In this document: piece after piece, positions 53,863 to 61,248 of the stretch
Position numbering within the stretch: the first letter of the stretch is position 1
How the letters are laid out: each line of letters opens with the position of its first letter
Assembly (NCBI GenBank): GCA_045598965.1
Contig: JAZRVH010000027.1
Span: 6,361-70,360 of the forward strand
Direction: 5' to 3'
Length of the DNA: 64,000 nt
Origin: RGIG426 sp045598965
Lineage (GTDB): Bacteria > Bacillota > Clostridia > Oscillospirales > Acutalibacteraceae
Notes under the pieces: generated by a model
Told to the model about the DNA's origin: nothing
The model's input: only the letters and a program-made list of their open reading frames with translations
Databases searched by the model: none
Translations under genes and position numbers: made by a program

Positions 53863-55104
53863 TTACAGATTTTTGAGGAATTGTTCGCCCGTGCCGTAAT
53901 GCTCGACAACGTAGTCGATGTCCTTGTCGCCACGGCCGGAGAGGTTGACGAGAATGGAAGCGTGCTTGCCCTCACGAGCCAGTTTAATGGCACCTGCAAG
54001 TGCGTGTGCACTTTCGATGGCGGGGATAATTCCCTCGTAGCGGCAAAGCAGGAAGAAAGCTTCCATGGCTTCGTCGTCCAAAGCAGTGATGTAGTTGACA
54101 CGACCCTTGTCGTGGAGGAAAGCGTGTTCCGGACCGACACCGGGGTAGTCAAGACCGCTGGCAACCGAGTACACGGGGTCGGGTTCACCCTCTTTTTCGT
54201 TTTGCAGTAAGATACTGTCAAAACCGTGGAGACGGCCTTTCGTGCCGTACGCCATAGAGGCGGCGTGATCACCGATGCCGGAGCCTTTGCCCAGCGGTTC
54301 AACGCCGTAAATCTCGACCGGGTCGGCGATAAACGGAAGGAACATACCGATGGAGTTGGAACCGCCGCCCACGCAGGCAACCACCGCATCCGGCAGAAGT
54401 CCGGTCATATCAATAAATTGCTCACGGGCTTCCTCGCCGATGCACAGCTGGAAGTCACGCACCATCATGGGGAACGGATGCGGGCCTAAAACCGAGCCGA
54501 TGCAGTAGATGGTGTTTTCATAGTCCTCAAGATACGCATCAAAGGCGGCGTCCACCGCTTCTTTCAAGGTTTTAAGACCTTTGGAAACCGGCACGACGTT
54601 GGCACCGAGAAGCTTCATACGGGTGACGTTGGGGGCTTGTTTGGCAATGTCCACCTCGCCCATATAAATGTCGCATTCCAGACCGAAATAGGCGGCGGCG
54701 GTAGCAAGAGCCACACCGTGTTGACCGGCACCGGTTTCGGCGATAATCTTTTTCTTGCCCAGATATTTGGCGAGCAAGCCCTCACCCATACAGTGGTTGA
54801 GCTTGTGGGCACCGGAATGGTTCAAGTCCTCACGCTTTAAGTAAATTTGGGTTTGACCGCCCAACAGACGGGACAGACGCTCACAATGGTACACCGGGGT
54901 GGGACGTCCTTGGAACTCCTTGCGAATACGGCGAAGCTCATTGATGAACTGGGCACTGTGGCAGATGGTGCGATAAGCGGTTTCCACTTCCTCCATCGCT
55001 TTGGTCAGCTCCGGGGTCAAAAAACGCCCGCCATACTCACCAAAATAGCCGTCCTTGCTCGGATACTCTTTGAGGTAGTTTTGATACTCGAGATACTTGT
55101 TCAT
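53863..55104 (-). CDS. trpB: Tryptophan synthase beta chain
   Basis: 413 residues. The PLP lysine lies in NHSGAHKLNHC, the phosphate loop is CVGGGSNSIG, and the catalytic glutamate region is IIAETGAGQHGVA. It condenses indole with serine. No trpA or other trp gene is adjacent, so it may salvage free indole. It is preceded by a T-box leader and a consensus promoter, which gives amino-acid-responsive expression. AAGGAGTG precedes the ATG. Confidence 0.95.
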   Translation of the reverse strand: MNKYLEYQNYLKEYPSKDGYFGEYGGRFLTPELTKAMEEVETAYRTICHSAQFINELRRIRKEFQGRPTPVYHCERLSRLLGGQTQIYLKREDLNHSGAHKLNHCMGEGLLAKYLGKKKIIAETGAGQHGVALATAAAYFGLECDIYMGEVDIAKQAPNVTRMKLLGANVVPVSKGLKTLKEAVDAAFDAYLEDYENTIYCIGSVLGPHPFPMMVRDFQLCIGEEAREQFIDMTGLLPDAVVACVGGGSNSIGMFLPFIADPVEIYGVEPLGKGSGIGDHAASMAYGTKGRLHGFDSILLQNEKEGEPDPVYSVASGLDYPGVGPEHAFLHDKGRVNYITALDDEAMEAFFLLCRYEGIIPAIESAHALAGAIKLAREGKHASILVNLSGRGDKDIDYVVEHYGTGEQFLKNL

Positions 55105-55168
55105 TTGACAACACTCCTTAATAAAGGTTTTTGTATTGTCCGTTTGTTTGCGGGGGAGGGGTGCAAAA

Positions 55169-55434
55169 TAAAAAACCTGTCCCTCAATTTGAGGGACAGG
55201 AGACTATCCTGCGGTACCACCCAGCATTGGCTGAAAACAGCCCACTCTCGCCGTCTGCGGACACAGACGCTTCTGGGATAACGGGCGAAGTTCCCGTCTG
55301 CCATCGGATGCGAGCATCGTTTCGGCAGCCCTCCCAAGACCATTCGGCGACTTGTCGTGATACCGCTTTTCCACCGTCGGCGGCTCTCTTTCATCCGTGC
55401 AAGTGCTTACTTCCTCTTGTTCATCGGTTTCTTG
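55169..55434 (-). promoter_or_regulatory. T-box leader controlling trpB
   Basis: The minus strand carries the T-box core GGGTGGTACCGC at 55222-55211. Its terminator has arms CCTGTCCCTCAAA and TTTGAGGGACAGG, followed by TTTTTT (ending near 55169). Upstream is a stem I with CAAGA (55419-55415) pairing TCTTG (55339-55335) and the S-turn AGTA. Immediately before TCTTG lies TGG (55342-55340), the tryptophan codon, as specifier. An alternative register ATG is less consistent with trpB. Uncharged tRNA-Trp should favour readthrough. Confidence 0.92.
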
Positions 55435-55435
55435 C

Positions 55436-55464
55436 ATTATAGCCCAGTTTTTGTCGCTTGTCAA
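55436..55464 (-). promoter_or_regulatory. Consensus promoter of T-box-trpB
   Basis: On the minus strand TTGACA, a 17-base spacer, then TATAAT, just upstream of the T-box leader. Confidence 0.9.
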
Positions 55465-55485
55465 GTGATTTTTTTAAGGAAAAGT

Positions 55486-56643
55486 CTATCCGCTGTGGCA
55501 GAATGCTTCCAGCGGAGACAGCTGCGAGGCTTTTTTGGCGGGATATGCTCCGCAAAGAACGCCGAACCCGGTGACGCTCAAAAGCAGAAAAACGCCTTTT
55601 GTAATAGACGGGGTAAAAGGCAGTCCGGCAAGAGACAATCCGACAGCGGCCACTGCCGCACCGATGAGAATGCCTATTAAAGCTCCGACAAAAGACAGCA
55701 AAGCGGCGGACAACAAAAACTCCCCGAGGATACGGGTGCGGGAGGCACCTAAGGCTTTTTTCAGTCCGATTTCCGCCATTCGTTCGGACACGGCGGATAG
55801 TTGGGTGAGCAGAATACAGCTTCCTGCGACCAACACCGATGCCCCTCCGCAAAGCGTTAAAATGCCGCCAAGAAGGGACAAAAGGCGGGTCAAGCGGTCT
55901 TTTTGTACAGCCACATTGTCGATTTGGATGTTGCCCTTATCCGCAAACAAAAGACGAAACCGTTGCTCTAAGACGTCGGCGGGCTCGTCGGAATGCACCA
56001 AGAGGCGGTCGAATCCTTCCGCTCCCGACAGAGCGGAAAACGTGGAGATGGGCAAAAATACGAGCGGAGGCACAGAGCCTGTCAGATTTTGCAATAGACT
56101 GCTTTTGGCACGGGCAACGCCGGTGACAACAAACGGATATTCTCTGCCGTTGATGGTGACAAAAACGGTTTTTCCGATGGGCTCTACACCGTGAAAAGCG
56201 GCATCGGCGGCGGTTTGCTCTATCATACAGCAGCGGGCTTTTTCTGCGACGTCCGAAGAACGGAGCATCCGACCGGCGGACATCTCTACGGCAATCGCAT
56301 CGGCGGCGTGCTCATCCACGCCGCATAGGAGTATTTCTTGTGATTCTCCGGCAAGCACGGCGTTTGCGGGCAGAACCGAAAGAGGGGAGACGAGCGAAAT
56401 TGACGGATGCGAGGCGAGGGTGAGCACATCGTCGTGGTCAAACGTTCCCTCGGTTGCCGATACGGAAAATCCGTCCAGCCCCATAGCACGAAATTCGGCA
56501 TCGGCGGCGGTCATTCCCGCACGAGAAAGGGCGGATAACAGTGTCAGCATTGAAACGCCTATCGAGAGCGAGAGCACGGTCAGCATCGTGCGTGCGGGTT
56601 TTCGCCATAACGTGCGACCGGCACTTAATAATAAATCGTTCAC
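55486..56643 (-). CDS. MacB/FtsX-type ABC transporter permease
   Basis: 385 residues: an N-terminal membrane helix (RTMLTVLSLSIGVSMLTLLS), a large extracytoplasmic MacB_PCD-like domain, then three membrane helices of the FtsX domain with the loop MAEIGLKKALGASRTRILGE. Proteins of this class do not form a channel but drive extrusion or mechanotransmission with a cognate ATPase. It overlaps the adaptor gene by four bases. No ATPase gene is present in the window, so the third component must lie elsewhere or the set is incomplete. Confidence 0.85.
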   Translation of the reverse strand: MNDLLLSAGRTLWRKPARTMLTVLSLSIGVSMLTLLSALSRAGMTAADAEFRAMGLDGFSVSATEGTFDHDDVLTLASHPSISLVSPLSVLPANAVLAGESQEILLCGVDEHAADAIAVEMSAGRMLRSSDVAEKARCCMIEQTAADAAFHGVEPIGKTVFVTINGREYPFVVTGVARAKSSLLQNLTGSVPPLVFLPISTFSALSGAEGFDRLLVHSDEPADVLEQRFRLLFADKGNIQIDNVAVQKDRLTRLLSLLGGILTLCGGASVLVAGSCILLTQLSAVSERMAEIGLKKALGASRTRILGEFLLSAALLSFVGALIGILIGAAVAAVGLSLAGLPFTPSITKGVFLLLSVTGFGVLCGAYPAKKASQLSPLEAFCHSG

Positions 56644-57263
56644 GACGAAAAATGCTCCTTTACCGACTGGTTTTCGGACACGCTATGAGGATTTTTGATT
56701 ATATGGGCACCGGAAGATATTCCCGTTACGGTAACGCCGCCGTCCACCGGCTGTAAAAGCGTGACGGGTCGACGAACCGCTTTTTTGTTTTCGACAAGAA
56801 GCACGCTCCACTCGCCGTCATCGTTTTGCAACCATGATTCGTGAACGACCAACGCATTTTCAAACGTGTCAACCGTCAGGTAGGCTGTGGCGGATAGTCC
56901 TTTTTTAATACTGCTGTCGGTTTTGTTCAGACTAACCACGCCCAAAAGCCCGGTTTTTCCGTTTTTGACGGTGGCTTCCTGGGCGATAGAGGTAAGGGTT
57001 GCGTCATAGCAGTCGTTTGCAAACCCCGCTCCGCTGACGGTGACCGCTTGTTCCGCCTTTGCCACATTTGCCAGCCGTTCCGGCACAAACACTTGTAAGT
57101 GTGCGTTATCCGTTACCACGGCAGGACAGAGTTCCGTTCGCACGGCTGTTTGCGGTGTAAGAGCAACAACCTCGACGGTTTTTGTAGGCTTTTTCAGCGA
57201 TATTCCCCACAATACCGCCACGGCGATTACGGTGATTGAGCCTAATATCCAATAGCGTTTCAT
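56640..57263 (-). CDS. Membrane-anchored adaptor, HlyD/MacA-like
   Basis: 207 residues, one N-terminal membrane anchor (RYWILGSITVIAVAVLWGIS) and beta-rich domains ending in a barrel-like segment (SATAYLTVDTFENALVVHES) typical of the C-terminal half of periplasmic adaptor/MFP proteins. It is shorter than usual (300-400) and lacks the lipoyl and hairpin halves. The ATG at 57263 lies nine bases after AAGGAC; GTG at 57272 is possible. It partners with the overlapping permease. Confidence 0.7.
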   Translation of the reverse strand: MKRYWILGSITVIAVAVLWGISLKKPTKTVEVVALTPQTAVRTELCPAVVTDNAHLQVFVPERLANVAKAEQAVTVSGAGFANDCYDATLTSIAQEATVKNGKTGLLGVVSLNKTDSSIKKGLSATAYLTVDTFENALVVHESWLQNDDGEWSVLLVENKKAVRRPVTLLQPVDGGVTVTGISSGAHIIKNPHSVSENQSVKEHFSS

Positions 57264-57320
57264 CTTGTCCACGTCCTTTTTTCGGGATTAGTATGGACGA
57301 TAAAAAGAGGAATATACGAA

Positions 57321-57349
57321 TTGACAAAGAGAAAAAAACGAGGTAAAAT
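57321..57349 (+). promoter_or_regulatory. lgt promoter
   Basis: TTGACA, a 17-base spacer and TAAAAT, 25 bases before the ATG. Confidence 0.75.
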
Positions 57350-57374
57350 AACGGGAGAAAATGAGGTGAAAGCA

Positions 57375-58268
57375 ATGGGACAATATGTGGAATTTCCCGG
57401 GTTGGGTCTAAAGTTCACTTTGCCGGATACGCTGGTGGAATTTTCGCTGTTCGGGTTTCCTGTTACCATTAAATGGTATGGTGTGATGATTGCCCTCGGC
57501 TTTTTGCTGGCGGCGATTTATGCGTTCAAGCGTGCCAAGACGTTCAAGCTGAACGAGGATGCGATGTTCGATGTGGTGCTCGTTTCCACATTCTTTGCGT
57601 TCGTGGGGGCACGTCTTTATTACGTGTTGTTTTCTTCCTCTCGAGCGGCGTATTTTGCTGACCCGATTTCCATTCTCCGAGTGTGGGAGGGAGGACTTGC
57701 CATTTACGGCGGCCTCATTTTCGCCTTTGTCACCGGCTTGATTATGTGCAAAGCCCGTAAAGTGAATACCCTTGCCATGTTTGATTTGTGCTCCTTAGGA
57801 TTTCTTATCGGGCAATCCATCGGACGTTGGGGAAACTTCTTTAACCAGGAAGCCTATGGCGGGAATACCACGTTACCGTGGGGGATGACCGGCAATTTGA
57901 TAAAGAACGGTATGCACGCTACCACGGTGTATGATTGGGCACAGCCGGTGCATCCCACGTTCCTTTATGAGTCCTTGTGGTGTGCGTTGGGTTTTGTGCT
58001 GTTGCATATCCTCTCTGTAAAGGCATATACCTTTAAGGGTAAAATCTTTTCCGGATATTTGATTTGGTATGGATTTGGTCGGTTTTGTATCGAAAGCCTG
58101 CGTATTGACAGCTTGAAAGTTGGCAGCTTGCGTGTGTCTCAGCTGGTGGCAGTGCTGGCGGTCATCGGCGGTGTGGTGCTGTGGTGTGTTTGTAAAGCGA
58201 AAGCGGGAAAAGCACCCGACGAGCCGGAAGATGTGCCTGCGGTGCCGACTGAGGAAACAAAAGAATAA
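57375..58268 (+). CDS. lgt: Prolipoprotein diacylglyceryl transferase
   Basis: 297 residues with seven membrane helices. Signatures are KWYGVMIALGF, GGLAIYGGLIFAF and the Lgt motif GRWGNFFNQEAYGG. It adds diacylglycerol to the lipobox cysteine of lipoproteins. The ATG at 57375 follows GAGGTGAAAG; the frame extends upstream to 57321, but that lies on the promoter. A 20-residue acidic tail is extra. Confidence 0.96.
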   Translation: MGQYVEFPGLGLKFTLPDTLVEFSLFGFPVTIKWYGVMIALGFLLAAIYAFKRAKTFKLNEDAMFDVVLVSTFFAFVGARLYYVLFSSSRAAYFADPISILRVWEGGLAIYGGLIFAFVTGLIMCKARKVNTLAMFDLCSLGFLIGQSIGRWGNFFNQEAYGGNTTLPWGMTGNLIKNGMHATTVYDWAQPVHPTFLYESLWCALGFVLLHILSVKAYTFKGKIFSGYLIWYGFGRFCIESLRIDSLKVGSLRVSQLVAVLAVIGGVVLWCVCKAKAGKAPDEPEDVPAVPTEETKE

Positions 58269-58269
58269 C

Positions 58270-58310
58270 AAAAAAGCACCCAGCCTAAATGGTTAGGTGC
58301 TTTTTATTTG
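58270..58310 (+). terminator. Terminator of lgt
   Basis: AAAAAGCACC and GGTGCTTTTT arms with CCTAA/TTAGG inside. It is part of the duplicated segment. Confidence 0.8.
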
Positions 58311-58437
58311 GAGCGGCTTAAACTTGCTCTTTTCTCACGTGACGCAACTGTCCACCGGACAGTTGCTCCCAAATGCGTTGCTCGCTTTGCTCACCGCATT
58401 TGGAGTTCGTTTCGAGCCTCGTAAGCCTCTTGGATAA

Positions 58438-58477
58438 CAAAAAAAGCACCCAGCCTAAAGGTTAGGTGCTTTTTATT
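58438..58477 (-). terminator. Terminator of tRNA-Gly
   Basis: The second copy of the AAAAAGCACC/GGTGCTTTTT hairpin. On the minus strand it follows the tRNA CCA end immediately and is succeeded by a T-run. Confidence 0.8.
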
Positions 58478-58553
58478 TGGAGCGGCTTACGAGGCTCGAA
58501 CTCGCTACCTCCACCTTGGCAAGGTGGCGCTCTACCAGATGAGCTAAAGCCGC
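58478..58553 (-). tRNA. tRNA-Gly (anticodon GCC)
   Basis: 76 bases on the minus strand. The acceptor arm is GCGGCTT/AAGCCGC with an encoded TCCA end. The anticodon stem is CCACC/GGTGG with loop TTGCCAA, giving anticodon GCC. The T-arm contains GTTCGAG. The D-arm AGCTCATCTGGTAGAGC is normal. Confidence 0.97.
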
Positions 58554-58566
58554 AGGAACAAGAGCG

Positions 58567-58595
58567 ATTATACCACCAAAAACAAGGTGTGTCAA
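58567..58595 (-). promoter_or_regulatory. tRNA-Gly promoter
   Basis: On the minus strand TTGACA, a 17-base spacer, then TATAAT, 14 bases before the tRNA. Confidence 0.9.
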
Positions 58596-58673
58596 GAGGG
58601 AAAACGGAATTTTTTCAATAAAATAAGAAACAACGGTTCGCTGTGGGATTTTGATGTGACAAACGGCGACACC

Positions 58674-58696
58674 GTAGGGGCGATTCACGAATCGCC
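58674..58696. repeat. Short palindromic repeat, GTAGGGGCG type
   Basis: GTAGGG followed by GGCGATTC-AC-GAATCGCC, a perfect eight-base palindrome around two bases. Sequences of this style recur as dispersed intergenic repeats in many bacterial genomes. Only one copy was seen in this window. Confidence 0.5.
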
Positions 58697-58726
58697 TCAT
58701 TTTATATTTTCGCAACGAATGCAAAA

Positions 58727-58757
58727 GAACAGCCCCTCACACACGTGAGGGGCTGTG
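58727..58757 (-). terminator. Terminator of the CHAP-dockerin gene
   Basis: AGCCCCTCAC and GTGAGGGGCT arms with a four-base loop, 17 bases past the stop on the minus strand, with a modest T-rich tail. Confidence 0.75.
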
Positions 58758-58773
58758 GTTGGTTATGTGTTTT

Positions 58774-60885
58774 TTACGCACCCAATCGGTTTACAAGACC
58801 CGCCAAGAATTTGCGAAGCATCAGCACATCTTTCATATTCACTGTGCCGTCCTCGTTTACGTCGGAGTTGATGAGGTTGAGGTTGTCGGTCAACGAGGCG
58901 ATATATTTACGTGCCAAAAGCACGTCTTTCATGTTGACGGCACTGTCTTCGTTCGCATCGCCGAGAAGCGAAGTTGTAGGTTCGCTCGGTTCGGTGCCGG
59001 TCGGCTCAACCTCGCTCGGCTCGGTGTTAGTTGGTTCAACCTCACTCGGCTCGGTGGCGGTCGGTTCAGTCTCGGTGGGCTCCGTTCCGGTCGGCTCGGT
59101 GGCGGACGGCTCAACCTCGCTCGGTTTGGTGCCGGTCGGTTCAACCTCACTCGGCTCCGTTCCGGTCGGCTCGGTAGTGTTTTCCTCTTCCCATAAAGCC
59201 ACAAATGTAAACGAACCGTCAAACACATCCGTTCCCAAGATAAACGACATATCATAGGTAATGGGCGTATTGCACTGATAAACGGATTTTGTATAGCCTT
59301 TTTCCGTGATTTCTTCTTCGCTTGTCCAACCAACATCCGGCACAAACCACATATTATCCGTGTCACGTCTCAAATTCCATCCAACAGGTGTGTAGCCGGG
59401 ATTGCTGAAATAGTTTTTGGAAATCGTAAACTGGTTTCCATAAGTAACGGTTTGTGACGGCGTTTCTCCCGAGCCGGCGTTTGTTTCGTAATTGAATGTG
59501 GTAGATTCCACCGGCTCCCATAAAGCCACAAACGTAAACGCACCATCAAAAATATTTGTTCCTGAAATAAAGGACATATCGTAGTTCATAGGAATACCGC
59601 AACCATACACCGCTTTTGTATAGCCGTTGGCAGCGATTTCATCCTCTGTCACCCATCCAACGCCAGATACAAACCATTTATTATCGCCGTCACGTTTCAA
59701 ATTCCATCCGGTAGGTTTATAGCCCGGATTTTTGAAATAGTTTGGAGAAATGGTAAACTGGCTTCCATAATCCACCGATTGTGCCGGAGTTTCTCCGGTA
59801 CCGACATTCGTTTCGTAATGAATGGTCGACGGACCAACCTTTTCCCACAATGCCGTGAAAGTGAATGTGCCACTATAAGCAGGATTACCCGAAATAAACG
59901 AGGCATCGTAGTTCATAGGAATACCGCAACCGTACACCGCTTTGGTATAGCCGTTGGCGGCAATCTCATCCTCTGTCACCCATCCAACGCCAGATACAAA
60001 CCATTTATTATCGCCATCACGTCTCAAGTTCCATCCGATAGGTTTATATCCCGGATTTCTAAAATAGTTTGGTGAAATGGTAAATTCATTTCCATAAGGG
60101 ATAACTTGCGTGGGCGTTTCGCCTACACCGACAGTTGTGGCATATTGCATTCTTCCCTTACAGGTTTCGCATAGGTAATAATGCTTTGCGGAATCATAGT
60201 CAATACGCTCTTCGCCGCAGGTGCTGCATTTGAGCACGTCATAGTGCGGATGTTCTTCCAAAAACCATTTGAATTGCCAATCGTGCGTGTGAACGGGCGA
60301 TTCGTAATAATTAAACCGTATAAAATGTTGTGCATTATAACTTGCACTTTGTCCCCAGGTTACATCCGTCATATAAGGTGCTTTATTTTCACTCATTTCT
60401 ATAACCTTAGCACCCGAAGACCCATACGCCTCTAACACAACCCCAACATGTCCGGCACCGTAGCCAAAACTATCTGTTTCGCTAACAAACATATCGCCGG
60501 GTTGAGGTACCGTGGAAGACGTTCTCTCTATGATTGTCCAGTTATCATTTCCGGATAAATAATTATCATATTGATTTCCGGATCTTGTAGTGTATGGTTT
60601 TGTGCCAAAAGGACTCGTATTCCAATCTCCGTTTGTTCTAAGCCACAAAAAATTTATCCAAGCTGTGGCCAAGTCTGTGCACCACAAACCATTTCCGTCA
60701 CAATCAAATCGAGTTCCAACTATTGATTTCAGCCAATCAATAGCGTAATCTCTCGTTATCGCACTGCACGGTATGCAATTCATGCAAACGAGAGACGCAA
60801 GTACTACCAATGACATAAAAAGAGACAGAATCTTTTTCATTGGATGATTTTGCAAAAACATAGAATGAGACAGTAGTTTTTTCAT
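58774..60885 (-). CDS. Secreted CHAP-domain protein with three repeats and a type I dockerin
   Basis: 703 residues. After an unusual doubled N-terminus and signal peptide, residues about 45-195 form a CHAP/NlpC-like amidase domain with the cysteine in GLWCTDLATAWINF and the histidine in GAGHVGVVLEAYG. A short cysteine-rich segment follows (CSTCGEERIDYD, CETCKG). Three repeats of about 95 residues come next, each with NPGYxPxGWNL and GVGWVTEDEI, the first two nearly identical. A Thr/Pro/Glu linker leads to a type I dockerin with paired calcium loops (GDANEDSAVNMKDVLLARK and SDVNEDGTVNMKDVLMLRK). It probably cleaves peptidoglycan while docked to a cohesin scaffold; no cohesin gene is in the window. 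The ATG at 60885 follows GGAGGAAA. Confidence 0.85.
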   Translation of the reverse strand: MKKLLSHSMFLQNHPMKKILSLFMSLVVLASLVCMNCIPCSAITRDYAIDWLKSIVGTRFDCDGNGLWCTDLATAWINFLWLRTNGDWNTSPFGTKPYTTRSGNQYDNYLSGNDNWTIIERTSSTVPQPGDMFVSETDSFGYGAGHVGVVLEAYGSSGAKVIEMSENKAPYMTDVTWGQSASYNAQHFIRFNYYESPVHTHDWQFKWFLEEHPHYDVLKCSTCGEERIDYDSAKHYYLCETCKGRMQYATTVGVGETPTQVIPYGNEFTISPNYFRNPGYKPIGWNLRRDGDNKWFVSGVGWVTEDEIAANGYTKAVYGCGIPMNYDASFISGNPAYSGTFTFTALWEKVGPSTIHYETNVGTGETPAQSVDYGSQFTISPNYFKNPGYKPTGWNLKRDGDNKWFVSGVGWVTEDEIAANGYTKAVYGCGIPMNYDMSFISGTNIFDGAFTFVALWEPVESTTFNYETNAGSGETPSQTVTYGNQFTISKNYFSNPGYTPVGWNLRRDTDNMWFVPDVGWTSEEEITEKGYTKSVYQCNTPITYDMSFILGTDVFDGSFTFVALWEEENTTEPTGTEPSEVEPTGTKPSEVEPSATEPTGTEPTETEPTATEPSEVEPTNTEPSEVEPTGTEPSEPTTSLLGDANEDSAVNMKDVLLARKYIASLTDNLNLINSDVNEDGTVNMKDVLMLRKFLAGLVNRLGA

Positions 60886-61061
60886 GAGATTTCCTCCACA
60901 AAAATAAAAAAGTGTGCAGCCGAAGCTGCACACCGAAAAACGCACCGCTCCGATTGCTGCGACACAACGTTAGCCATTCACAGGGAAAGCTAAAAGAGAG
61001 AAGGCGTTTTTACCAAAATAAAAACACTTTCCCTTAAAATGGCATATACAGTTGTGTCGCA
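60886..61061 (-). promoter_or_regulatory. Structured leader RNA with terminator hairpin upstream of CHAP-dockerin gene
   Basis: On the minus strand the transcript should begin at or near 61061 and starts with TGCGACACAAC (61061-61051). This pairs with GTTGTGTCGCA (60968-60958). Nested inside are GCCATT/AATGGC (61043-61038 with 60978-60973) and GGGAAAG/CTTTCCC (61033-61027 with 60989-60983). Then comes an intrinsic terminator, GTGTGCAGC-ttcg-GCTGCACAC with TTTTTTATTTTT (60933-60901), only about 16 bases before the ATG. This is attenuator or riboswitch architecture. I could not match it to a known class. Confidence 0.7.
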
Positions 61062-61066
61062 AGGTT

Positions 61067-61095
61067 AGTATACCACATTATTAAAGGAATGGCAA
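61067..61095 (-). promoter_or_regulatory. Promoter of the CHAP-dockerin leader
   Basis: On the minus strand TTGCCA, a 17-base spacer, then TATACT, which places the start of transcription at the first helix of the leader. Confidence 0.7.
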
Positions 61096-61159
61096 GCGGC
61101 GAGATTTCGTTTTTTCTACCAAGAAACCTCGGTTAGATTTGGGCGTTTCGACAAAACGA

Positions 61160-61171
61160 GAACAAATGTTC
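61160..61171 (+). promoter_or_regulatory. LexA (SOS) box of recA
   Basis: GAACAAATGTTC fits the Gram-positive GAAC-N4-GTTC core, with G following as in the extended consensus. It lies about 20 bases upstream of the -35 element. Confidence 0.85.
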
Positions 61172-61190
61172 GTTTTTTTCGCAAAACCTC

Positions 61191-61218
61191 TTGATTTCTC
61201 GAAAATGTTTGGTATAAT
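61191..61218 (+). promoter_or_regulatory. recA promoter
   Basis: TTGATT, a 16-base spacer and TATAAT, 30 bases before the recA ATG. Confidence 0.8.
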
Positions 61219-61248
61219 GAAGGGGAACTTTGAAAGTGAGGTACGTAT

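Larger units (their letters stand above)
58263..58489. repeat. Duplicated terminator/tRNA-3'-end segment
   Basis: A segment of about 57 bases ending in TTTTTATTTGGAGCGGCTTA occurs at 58263-58320 and again at 58432-58489, differing by one small gap and one or two bases. The second copy contains the terminator and the 3' end (CCA end and acceptor arm) of tRNA-Gly; the first copy doubles as the lgt terminator. Between them, at about 58412-58430, lies an inverted copy of the tRNA T-arm/acceptor (TTCGAGCCTCGTAAGCC), plus two hairpins (GCAACTGTCC/GGACAGTTGC and CAAATGCG/CGCATTTG). Confidence 0.85.

Noticed and set aside
58774..60885. Sortase anchor in the CHAP-dockerin protein
   Set aside because: No LPXTG and no C-terminal hydrophobic segment; the end is a dockerin.
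60886..61061. Leader as a c-di-GMP or c-di-AMP riboswitch
   Set aside because: The conserved cores of those classes are not visible; kept as an unassigned structured leader.
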